A stretch of 64,000 nt of DNA from Acidobacteriota bacterium (GTDB taxonomy: Bacteria > Acidobacteriota > Terriglobia > Bryobacterales > Bryobacteraceae): the NCBI GenBank assembly GCA_025353165.1, contig JANXRE010000068.1, positions 23,476 through 87,475 of the forward strand, in the 5' to 3' direction. A program made the position numbers and the translations under genes. The notes under the pieces were generated by a model. That model was not told the DNA's origin. It saw only the letters and a list, made by a program, of their open reading frames with translations, and made no database searches. Below, piece after piece: positions 53,701 through 61,168 of the stretch. Positions within the stretch are counted from its first letter, which is position 1, and every line of letters begins with the position of its first letter.

Positions 53701-53947
53701 GGCCGAGACGGTCTACAAATGTAGAATCAACGCGATGACCCTGGCCTCCGGGACCATCGCCGTGGATTTGAGGAAAAACGGTGCGAACTCCATTTTGACT
53801 TTGCCGATCTCGATTACCAGCCCGGTCACGTCGGCCTCGGTAACCACGTTCTCGGCATACGCGGCGCTAGCGGACGGCGACTACATAACCGCCGCGCTGA
53901 CGGGCACCGCCGGGAGCAACGTGACGGTGTCGTGCAACGCGAGATAA
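50711..53947 (+). CDS. Secreted phage tail-fibre/beta-helix protein B
   Basis: 1078 residues with signal peptide (SKIVISTLFSYSLALAQ) and AGGAG before the ATG. Layout: fibre module (~77-175: LNGQIQYNNGGSF, SATVDTTDAANIAIGTLSAAR, RSINGVAFDGTSDVIL); a long beta-helix-like segment (~184-600, YVVDGVTYKSIREAYNA, SIIRDVDVDCNGNSGMSGI); the PNCQDASGNHLNYNT cassette (~687-735); a second fibre module (~756); then two tandem units ~81 residues apart (ARTINGVAFDGTANITIAD and ARAINGVNFDGTANITIAD, each followed by TTTVNxHxLSxNV), the classic tail-fibre repeat. Ends in a Cys-containing beta domain. Unlike a virion protein it carries an export signal. Confidence 0.8.
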   Translation: MISKIVISTLFSYSLALAQTTIFGLTITRTQTSDPTGTSCTNPLEFAVYGTKWLACAGGTWQAIGGASGGGSPAGLNGQIQYNNGGSFAGLTVGGDGAVNMSSGALTVTRTNGASFAPSATVDTTDAANIAIGTLSAARLPATINANTTGNALTATCLTTPRSINGVAFDGTSDVILPNPNVYVVDGVTYKSIREAYNACSANRTANNGGIGTCDIYDSNLPETMQQLPWKADHTERINVNLHLGPGVLTLCDSGTTYDGACSAPFSLATGNGGHITGAGAGLSLSDTNSIIRAGALETGLPLMILGDTSTTQDSFGSIIRDVDVDCNGNSGMSGIFNSSAQENSEVSQVRVRNCPNVGVWLSSIKATNFMLRGLNIGSAAATTPSSIQLLLANVGNPRPIEGATLNGLNGYNFPIATASGTASGLVGTIAGISPGFSGTRIAPNLGPKGAPTFITISGLPIGWNGTWPVLSTTGCVSNVCTGMTFLLAGNPAGFAAVAGSSIALAPTYAAVYCSGDCSGFGDLSASVVGMNVQANGIHVEHVGIGQEVATNANPKAIVLHAVAPSCTATVYSCVQFENSAFNRGSSVRNLSAGGANYSITDLLLGRSKTEQWVEEYTTGTPAIPSTPLTEFGVPLYLVERACPAAGFAGLDVLCADNAAHRIKASNNNGGFVQLVQSGADIGASDQVLKINGTSVPANAAADTMLGTTAAASASWFAVPNCQDASGNHLNYNTTTHSFSCGNTGGGAATAPAGSPGQLQYNNAGAFGAVPTMNGDGTLNTSTGALLTTKTNGASFAPSATVDTTNAGNISGGTLNAARLPASITSSTTGGASTATALATARTINGVAFDGTANITIADATKALTTTTVNGHALSSNVVVSASDLTIGTLPHGQLPALVSGDIPPNAANTSGNATTATALQTARAINGVNFDGTANITIADSSKAPLTTTVNSHPLSGNVTVTASDIGVPADNWKWVFCSPGPCANDTAGPGQIAMQAETVYKCRINAMTLASGTIAVDLRKNGANSILTLPISITSPVTSASVTTFSAYAALADGDYITAALTGTAGSNVTVSCNAR

Positions 53948-53952
53948 ATACC

Positions 53953-56900
53953 ATGAAACACTTCCTCTCACTGCTTACACTGTGCGGGTCGCTGGCGTGG
54001 GCGTACAACACCTGCACGTCCGTCACCGGGTCGCACAATTTGTCATCCCCGGCAAGTTGGACCGCATGCAACGGGACCACCCCACAACCCGGGGACCTCG
54101 TTGTGATCGGCGACAATTCGGCCACAACGACCCTCACCATCGACGCCGATATAGACATCGGGAGTAATCTACCTCCACTTACGGGCTATGTGAGGCTTGT
54201 ACGGTCGGGTGGGACCAGTGGATATGCCGGCGACAAAACGCAAAGTTGCACCGCGGGAGTGGTCTCTGGAGGAGCTGGTCACGCCGCGAAGGTCCAATGC
54301 ACCATCATCAACGGCCAACTATCTTTCATACCCTACGATAGAGGGTCTTATACGCTAGCCCCTACAACTCTGTCGGCCATCACTACCACTGGGTTGGGCA
54401 CGATCGCCGGGGCCAGGACCTACCGAACCGGCACGACTACCGGAGATGGGAGGGTAGTGCCGGCAGGGAAGACACGAATGCAGTACTCGCTTGAGCCTTA
54501 TTGGGTGGTGGGTTCGGTCCAGTACGTCACCCTTCAGGGCGCGGCCGGCTCCTGGAGTGGGATGAACGGCCCGCACGCCGCGACCGTTGTACAGGACGTA
54601 GACAATTCGGTGGCCACCAACCAGTATTCGCAAACCGCTGGAGTCAGGGTGGTGGACATCGATTTCGATTCCAGCGGGCTTACCGGAACTCCCGCCGGCG
54701 TCGTTGACGCGTCCACCACCTCCACGACGATTGGGACGGGATCGAAAACCTTTACGGTCAGCTCCGGCCAGATGTACGGAGTCAACAACAACATCGTCGT
54801 GCAGTACGACAGCACGCACAAACTGACCGGGACGGTCACCAGTTATTCAGGCGCCACCTTGGTGGTCAACGTAGCGAGCGTCACGGGATCCGGAACCTAC
54901 GCTTTCTGGACGATGACACAGGAGATCGACACTTTCCCGGCAACTCCGGCGACATACGTCTTGAACTATGAGGCGGGCGGCGGGCCGCTGGCATTGAGAG
55001 TCACAAAGAACGCAAAGATCGTCCTGGCGCCGGGCGTCACGGCGAGGGTTCGCGGAGACGTGGGGTTCACTCAGGGAACCTACCCGGACTCGTCCACTTG
55101 GCTGACGTTCGGCGGAGGATCCCACTTCATTGTGGACGGCAGCGCCAGCGCCGGGACATACGGCCCCTACGTTTATACAATCTCGGAGGACTTAATAGGC
55201 CCAACGGCGGGAACCTTCCGGTTGATGGACGTATCGGCCTGCACGTCGGCATCCCCCTGCTCCCTGGAGGGGACGGCGGTCGCGCCCGTGAGACTGATCA
55301 GCCGCAGCGCCACGGGCAATGGGCCCTACGTTTCCTGGCTTCCCACCCCGCAGAGCGGCGCGACCAAACCCATTACAGTTAAGTGCTTCGGCGATGCCGA
55401 GATGAATGGGCTGACCATCGCGCAAAACGGCGACACCACCAACGCGATGGGCATACGGATGCACGATACGCTGTGGCTAAACAGCGGCGCGATTGAGACG
55501 GTAACCCCGCAAGACGGAGCAAAGCTCTACTTGGACTGGAGCAACTTTGAGACTCGTGGAACACTCAGCAACTATGCCATGAACATCCTGTCGGGCTCGG
55601 CTCTTCCGACCACCGGCGTGCGCCAGATCGTAAACTCGGTATTTGACAAGCCGCTCGGAAAGCCGACGCTGAGCATGGACATCAACAGCTTCACCATCTC
55701 CAACAATGTCTTTTTGGGCGGAATCTACCACAACCCAACCAACCGGACATGGCTCTACACGGACAATGTGATGAGACATACCGGTTGCTATGTGTCTTTC
55801 GGAACGCTGATTTCGGGACTCTCTCCGTCTGACTTTTATCACGTATATGATTGCGATTGGGCAACTAACCTTCATTACTTCTCGAATGCAGCCAGCGGGC
55901 TGACGGTCACCGATTTCATGTTTCAGATCGCCGGATCCAACACCAACGATAGTGGAGAATTGTTCAGCCAAACGCCGAACAGCACATTGACTTATAACCA
56001 CATCTGGCTGCTTCCATCTTCCGATGGATGGGGCGGACTTGAGTTTGGCGATTTGGGAATGATGTCCGGACAACACATCACCTTGCAGCACTCGCTGTGG
56101 ACGGGGGAGAATGCCTTCGGCGCCATTCAGATGGACGAGAACCAATCCAACACCGCCGGAACGATCACCTTCCGCTCGAATCTGATGTGGATTCCGGCGT
56201 GGTCGCTCAGCGCATCGCCAAAGAGATACAAGTTCGATTGGTCAAATTTTGCACCGCCTACTGACGCGTGCGCAAGCGCTGCGGATTGCGACTATAACAG
56301 TTACAGTGGCTGGACGGTACAGTCCCCGTGCACGGGGTGCGCCAACGCCGCCCTCGGGTACTCGGGAGCTTGGAGCGTAACGCCGGGGACACCCGGGGGA
56401 GTTGGCTACCATGACAGGGACGCTAACCCGCCAGCTTTCCGGCACTCCTGGAACGGGGTCCCGGAGGATGGGTCAAACAGTCTTCTAAACTGGGACCAGT
56501 GGTTCCTCGGATACCCGTTATCGGGCATGACTTGGGACGGGGTGACGGACTACGCATACGGCGCGGCCGTTTCGGGCTACTACACCTGGCGCCAGGACGG
56601 GACTCCCGACGGAAGGTACGGCAACCAGAAGTTCAACTACGTCTGCATTAACCTCTCCGGCTGCCCGCACTCCGGCCGCAGACCGGGCGTGATGAATCCG
56701 GAGCCCGAGGTGAACACCATGGGTGTGGCGGCGTGGCAGAACAACTGGTTGTGGGGAGGATTCTATTACCTCTCGCAGGCCGTGCTGAGCGGCGCTACGA
56801 TTACCGACAATGCCACTCGCCCGACGTCCGGCTTCTACCCCGCGGTGGGATGCGCATCCTGCACTCCGATCCAAGCTCTATTGAATTCGATGCACGCAAT

Positions 56901-57072
56901 CTATGCGCCAAGCAACCAGGATCTGAAGGGCGCGGCGCACGACGCAACGGACATCGGTCCCATGACAATCTACACGGCCAGCTGCCCGACCGCATATCCA
57001 GGGAGCATTCTGCCGGCGTGCAACACATTGGCTCGCTTGTGGTCCACCAGTAGCAACGGTGGCAGAGAATAG
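53953..57072 (+). CDS. Secreted beta-helix protein C with phage tail-type domain
   Basis: 1039 residues from the ATG at 53953; KHFLSLLTLCGSLAWA is the signal peptide. Residues ~252-320 (STTSTTIGTGSKTFTVSSGQ, then LTGTVTSYSGATLVVNV) match a domain common in phage tail and baseplate-associated proteins. Before it lies a beta-rich start (GDLVVIGDNSATTTLTIDAD); after it beta-helix turns (~480-760: FTISNNVFLGGIYHNPTNRT, TITFRSNLMWIP). The C-terminal 280 residues are Trp/Tyr-rich with Cys pairs (CTGCANAALGY). No enzyme motif recognised; a lyase or binding fibre is possible. Only 5 bp after gene B. Confidence 0.75.
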   Translation: MKHFLSLLTLCGSLAWAYNTCTSVTGSHNLSSPASWTACNGTTPQPGDLVVIGDNSATTTLTIDADIDIGSNLPPLTGYVRLVRSGGTSGYAGDKTQSCTAGVVSGGAGHAAKVQCTIINGQLSFIPYDRGSYTLAPTTLSAITTTGLGTIAGARTYRTGTTTGDGRVVPAGKTRMQYSLEPYWVVGSVQYVTLQGAAGSWSGMNGPHAATVVQDVDNSVATNQYSQTAGVRVVDIDFDSSGLTGTPAGVVDASTTSTTIGTGSKTFTVSSGQMYGVNNNIVVQYDSTHKLTGTVTSYSGATLVVNVASVTGSGTYAFWTMTQEIDTFPATPATYVLNYEAGGGPLALRVTKNAKIVLAPGVTARVRGDVGFTQGTYPDSSTWLTFGGGSHFIVDGSASAGTYGPYVYTISEDLIGPTAGTFRLMDVSACTSASPCSLEGTAVAPVRLISRSATGNGPYVSWLPTPQSGATKPITVKCFGDAEMNGLTIAQNGDTTNAMGIRMHDTLWLNSGAIETVTPQDGAKLYLDWSNFETRGTLSNYAMNILSGSALPTTGVRQIVNSVFDKPLGKPTLSMDINSFTISNNVFLGGIYHNPTNRTWLYTDNVMRHTGCYVSFGTLISGLSPSDFYHVYDCDWATNLHYFSNAASGLTVTDFMFQIAGSNTNDSGELFSQTPNSTLTYNHIWLLPSSDGWGGLEFGDLGMMSGQHITLQHSLWTGENAFGAIQMDENQSNTAGTITFRSNLMWIPAWSLSASPKRYKFDWSNFAPPTDACASAADCDYNSYSGWTVQSPCTGCANAALGYSGAWSVTPGTPGGVGYHDRDANPPAFRHSWNGVPEDGSNSLLNWDQWFLGYPLSGMTWDGVTDYAYGAAVSGYYTWRQDGTPDGRYGNQKFNYVCINLSGCPHSGRRPGVMNPEPEVNTMGVAAWQNNWLWGGFYYLSQAVLSGATITDNATRPTSGFYPAVGCASCTPIQALLNSMHAIYAPSNQDLKGAAHDATDIGPMTIYTASCPTAYPGSILPACNTLARLWSTSSNGGRE

Positions 57073-57080
57073 GACACCAA

Positions 57081-59075
57081 ATGAAACAACTTGCACTATT
57101 ACTGTTCGCTGCGATGGGGGCGTTTTCGGCGCCGACGATCGACTATTTCAAGTATTTCAATTACGGCCCGCAGCGGATGCTGGCGGGATACACCCACATT
57201 TATCACGTGTTTCCGCACTGGTCGTTCGTGGCGACATGCGATGCCGCGCTGAATAACTGCTACAGTGCGGCGTACACGCCGGACGGCACGGAGACCTTCA
57301 ACATCGATCCTTCCGGGACACCGCCGGGAGGAGTGCAGAATCAGGTCTGGCAGCAGTTCGTACCGACCTACAAAGCTACAAACATCGCCTCTAACGGAAA
57401 CGCCGCGGGACACTGGACGCTCAATCGGGCTCCCACCGGAGCGGCGGTTACGATCACATCGACTGGAACCATACGATTCTTTATGGGCGGCGGAAACTAC
57501 AAAAACACACACCCTATGTACTTGCAGAACATTTCGCCAAGCGGGTGGCCCGCCGGCACGACGTTTCGCTACTGGAACGGCTTTGTCTTCACGTCTTGCT
57601 ACGGCAGCGATGCGGGGGCGTCCGGAAGTTACTGGAATTGGGGCAGCAATTACAGATGCACGGAAGTCACGATCCCAGCCGACGCCGCTCCAGGCACCTA
57701 TAATACCGGATGGACGTTATGTGCCGACAACCTCGGAAATGGGTGCGCTACAATCTCCTGGCCGATTCAGGTTGTACGGACACCGACTTACACGGAATCG
57801 GCTCCGTCCAATATTCCGGCCCTGCCGGCTCAGTTCGTGGATCCCGCTCCATGCCTGAATTCCAACTTTCAGGTCATCGGCGGAAATTGCTCCTTCCAGA
57901 ACCTTGCGGCGGCGGGCAACACGGACGCCCAGAGGGGAGGCGCGTATTGGTGCTCCGACACGCACAACCCGGATAACTTCATGGAGCTGCGTTCCCCGCC
58001 GCAGTATCTCACGCTCAGCCAGGAGGGAGTGGGGTCCGATATATCGGTCTGGTATTACGATGGAGCGAAGCAGTTCTTCAATGTCGCCAACTGGTTTGGC
58101 GATCCGAAGTGGGCAAACTGCGCCCGCATGATCGTATCGCGCTACACGCAGTTCGGTCCGGGCACGCCGGGAGTAGCAGGGAATCCTATCGGGTTCAATC
58201 CTGGACCGTATAACACGCTGGGGACGAGCGCCTACGGCAAAAACTGGAGGCTTTTCCCGGATGGCATCGGAATGGGTATGGCGCAGTTCAACGATGGAGT
58301 GTACTCCGACGCCGCGGTGCCCAATAGATGGAACGCGCGAATGGTTGCGGCGATGTGGAGGCTGTGGGGCTCCGACTGGTCGTCGCCGGGCAACGGCGGA
58401 CCGAGCGCCACCATCGGATATGAGCGGGAGACGGCCTACGCGCTGAATATCGCGACTGCCATGCGCGAACACCTGGGGGTGCCGCTCCGAAACCCGGACG
58501 GGACTATTACGGCATTCGGACTCCAATACCAGCGCATCGCCGACGCGCTTTGCAGCATCGTCTTGGAAAATTTCAATCCCGCCGCGAGCGGGCCATACGA
58601 TATAGGACCGGTCGACTACCAGTCATGGATGACCGGCGGCCTGATCACCGAGGCGCTGCGGAGGTATTATGAGCAATCGCACGATCCGCGCGCGGTCTAT
58701 CTCATCAAGTTACTCCTGGACGATATCTACGCGGGATATAGTTACACCGCTCACGCGATCAAGTGGATGAAGTTCTCCGATGGCCCGTGGTGTTATGGAG
58801 TGACCGTGGTGAACAACGACCCAATTTACGGATGGTACATAGGCTCGAACGGGAACGGCGGCTGCGGCCAGAACAATCACCCCAACATCGACGGGATGGT
58901 GGCGAGCATCTACGCCTGGTGGTGGCGCAACTTCGGCGGGAGCGATAACACATACCAGGCCTTCTCGGATGAGCTGGCGACTTACAGTTTGGTGGCCGGC
59001 TTCGGGGCTCCGAAAGACTGGAACCAGGTCATGCGGTTCAGTTTCGATTACCTTCGCTGGCGCCAAGGGCGCTGA
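57081..59075 (+). CDS. Secreted protein D, probable beta domain plus alpha/alpha toroid
   Basis: 664 residues; AGGA before the ATG and KQLALLLFAAMGAFSA as signal peptide. Residues ~20-235 look like Ig-type beta domains (RMLAGYTHIYHVFPHW, DAAPGTYNTGWTLCADNLG). From ~260 helical repeats dominate (WYYDGAKQFFNVANWFGDPKW, RMVAAMWRLWGSDW, LITEALRRYYEQSHDPRAVYL), the pattern of an (alpha/alpha) barrel as in polysaccharide lyases and glycosidases. Catalytic residues cannot be assigned. Fourth gene of the operon; its 3' end overlaps the convergent ROK gene by 38 bp. Confidence 0.7.
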   Translation: MKQLALLLFAAMGAFSAPTIDYFKYFNYGPQRMLAGYTHIYHVFPHWSFVATCDAALNNCYSAAYTPDGTETFNIDPSGTPPGGVQNQVWQQFVPTYKATNIASNGNAAGHWTLNRAPTGAAVTITSTGTIRFFMGGGNYKNTHPMYLQNISPSGWPAGTTFRYWNGFVFTSCYGSDAGASGSYWNWGSNYRCTEVTIPADAAPGTYNTGWTLCADNLGNGCATISWPIQVVRTPTYTESAPSNIPALPAQFVDPAPCLNSNFQVIGGNCSFQNLAAAGNTDAQRGGAYWCSDTHNPDNFMELRSPPQYLTLSQEGVGSDISVWYYDGAKQFFNVANWFGDPKWANCARMIVSRYTQFGPGTPGVAGNPIGFNPGPYNTLGTSAYGKNWRLFPDGIGMGMAQFNDGVYSDAAVPNRWNARMVAAMWRLWGSDWSSPGNGGPSATIGYERETAYALNIATAMREHLGVPLRNPDGTITAFGLQYQRIADALCSIVLENFNPAASGPYDIGPVDYQSWMTGGLITEALRRYYEQSHDPRAVYLIKLLLDDIYAGYSYTAHAIKWMKFSDGPWCYGVTVVNNDPIYGWYIGSNGNGGCGQNNHPNIDGMVASIYAWWWRNFGGSDNTYQAFSDELATYSLVAGFGAPKDWNQVMRFSFDYLRWRQGR

Positions 59076-59952
59076 GGGCGGCTCCGACCAACGGCGCCTG
59101 CCATCCAAGAGTAGCGCGCACGACTCTCGCCGAACCGGCGAACGGACCGGCGGACCGGCGGAAGGCTGCGATGGCGGGCGACAGTAGCAGATCGCCCGCC
59201 TCCGACACGCCTCCGCCGACCGCGATCGTGTCGGGGAAGAAAATGTTCGCCAGCGAAGCGAGAGCGACGCCGAGGTTGTGTCCGGCCTCGGCCAGAGTAG
59301 CGGTTGCCTCCGGGTCTCCGGCGCTTGCGGCGGCAATAACGACGGCCGCGGAGTCCGTTCGCATTGCGCCGCCGCGCTCGCGATATCGATTCACGATGTA
59401 GGGCGCCGCCGCCTCGGCCTCCGCGCATCCGCGACCGCCGCAAGAGCATGCCCGCCCGTCTGGCCGCACGATCACATGCCCCGCGTCTCCGATACATCCG
59501 TGAGCTACCCTCAATAGCTCTCCGTTCGAAATCATTCCGGCGCCGATCCCCGTGCCGACGGTGACGCACAGGAAACGCTTACTGCCAATCCCTTCGCCGA
59601 AGCGCGCCTCCGCCAAGGCAGCCGCGTTGGAATCGACCTCCAGCGCGACTGGGGCCGGGAATCGCCTTTCCAATGTTTCGCGCAGCGGATATCCCTGGAG
59701 CCACTCGAGGTTGGGATTGAAGAGGAGATGCGCGCGGTTCTCATCGAGAAAACCGGCCACCGAGATCCCGACGCCGGAGCACGGCCGCAAGAGTAGAGGA
59801 TCGATGGCGCCCAGGACGCGATCGAGAAAACGCGCGGGGTCCGGACCGGTGGTGGGCAGCACGACGATGCCGTGCACCGCGCCCGCTGCATCCACCAATC
59901 CGGCCTTCGTGTTGGTGCCACCGATGTCGATGGCCAGCGCCGGGCCGGTCAC
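59038..59952 (-). CDS. ROK family sugar kinase
   Basis: 304 residues. ALAIDIGGTNTKAGLVD is the ATP phosphate motif; VGTGIGAGMISNGELLRVAH and GDAGHVIV contain the conserved His; CSCGGRGCAEAEAA is the ROK zinc site (CxCGxxGCxE). No DNA-binding domain, so a kinase rather than a repressor; glucokinase- or N-acetylmannosamine-kinase-like. It follows the Gfo/Idh gene with a 4-bp overlap, suggesting one sugar pathway. Confidence 0.9.
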   Translation of the reverse strand: MTGPALAIDIGGTNTKAGLVDAAGAVHGIVVLPTTGPDPARFLDRVLGAIDPLLLRPCSGVGISVAGFLDENRAHLLFNPNLEWLQGYPLRETLERRFPAPVALEVDSNAAALAEARFGEGIGSKRFLCVTVGTGIGAGMISNGELLRVAHGCIGDAGHVIVRPDGRACSCGGRGCAEAEAAAPYIVNRYRERGGAMRTDSAAVVIAAASAGDPEATATLAEAGHNLGVALASLANIFFPDTIAVGGGVSEAGDLLLSPAIAAFRRSAGPFAGSARVVRATLGWQAPLVGAALSALGASEGNRN

Positions 59953-61052
59953 GCTCCCAGCTTACCCAGCCAGCCCTCAATCGGCGTCCGCAGTCCTTCC
60001 GGCTTCCAAGGCATGGCAATTTTGCGTCCCTGGCCCGCGGACGCGTATGCGGCGTAAATGACCTCCAGGACGACACGGCCATCTCCGCCGGTAGCTTGCG
60101 GGGTTTCCTTGCCGCGGACGCAGCGGGCGAAGTGTGACATCTCCTGCGGGAAGCCGTAGTTCCAGAGTTCGTCGAAGACGGGATAACTCCAGCCCTGAGT
60201 GGTCGGCGCTTTTTCGACCGCGTAGCCGAAGCCATATTCGCTGTAAGTAGGAAGCGCGTTGCCCATGTGCAGGTTGGCATAAGTCACTCCGCCCTCGCCG
60301 AAGACTTCAATGCGATCGTCCATGCCTCCCCGCCGGGCCCAGCTATTCTCGATCAGGCCGACGGCGTTGTTCTCGAATTCGACAATGCAGAGGCAATCGT
60401 CCTCGCCCTTCGTCTTATCTCCGTGTACGTAGGTTCCCATCTGGCAGTAGACCGATTTGATCCGCGGCCGGCCGAGGAACCAGTAACAGAACGCAATGCC
60501 GTGACAGCCGAGATCCATCAGCGCGCCGCCGCCCGACAACTCGACGTTCCAGAACCAGGGACTGTGCGGGCCGAAGTGCTTCTCGCTTTGCTTGATGAGA
60601 TACACGCGTCCGAACGCGCCCTGATCGGCCATTTCTTTCGCCTTCCGGTATTTCGGCGTGAAGAACAATTCCTCCGCGTAGAGGAGGAGAACACCCTTCC
60701 GCTTGCACGTGTCAATCATCTCGTCGGCTTCGTCGAGTGTGATGCAGAGCGGTTTCTCGCAGAGCACGTGCTTGCCGGAGTTCGCGGCGTCGATGGTCAT
60801 TTGCGCGTGCAGCGAGTTCGGCGCGGTGATGGTGACCAGCTCGATGTCCGGCTCCTTCAGCATGTCCCGGTAATCCAGGAACACGCGCGGGATGCCGTAG
60901 CGATCCGCAAGCTTCTGCGCGTTGCCCGGCGTCGGCGAAGCGACTGCCACCACTTCGGCTTCCCCGGGCAACATTTGAAACGATGCCGCATGAATGTCGG
61001 CTTCAAATTGCGAGCCGATAATTCCTACTTTTACCTTCCCTGTGTTGGCCAT
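59949..61052 (-). CDS. Gfo/Idh/MocA family oxidoreductase, cytoplasmic
   Basis: 367 residues from the ATG at 61052. Rossmann motif VGIIGSQFEADIHAASF, EKPLCITLDEADEM with the catalytic Lys, and HFGPHSPWFWN then GGGALMDLGCHGIAFCYWFLG, the active-site helix. Unlike the other two family members in the window it has no Tat signal, so it acts in the cytoplasm, which fits the coupled ROK kinase. Substrate unknown. Divergent from the GT39-like gene. Confidence 0.9.
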   Translation of the reverse strand: MANTGKVKVGIIGSQFEADIHAASFQMLPGEAEVVAVASPTPGNAQKLADRYGIPRVFLDYRDMLKEPDIELVTITAPNSLHAQMTIDAANSGKHVLCEKPLCITLDEADEMIDTCKRKGVLLLYAEELFFTPKYRKAKEMADQGAFGRVYLIKQSEKHFGPHSPWFWNVELSGGGALMDLGCHGIAFCYWFLGRPRIKSVYCQMGTYVHGDKTKGEDDCLCIVEFENNAVGLIENSWARRGGMDDRIEVFGEGGVTYANLHMGNALPTYSEYGFGYAVEKAPTTQGWSYPVFDELWNYGFPQEMSHFARCVRGKETPQATGGDGRVVLEVIYAAYASAGQGRKIAMPWKPEGLRTPIEGWLGKLGA

Positions 61053-61168
61053 ACCAGGGCCGATTATATATAACACTGGTAGGGGGATGTCGAGGCGGTT
61101 GAGGCCGATTCGCCCGGCCGGATCTGGGCTAACGGGATTGACCCGGGACACACCCGAGCACGAAGAAC

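Noticed and set aside
48680..59075. Prophage or phage tail gene cluster
   Set aside because: Fibre modules are present, but all four products have export signals and no capsid, portal, terminase, tape-measure, holin or integrase gene lies nearby.
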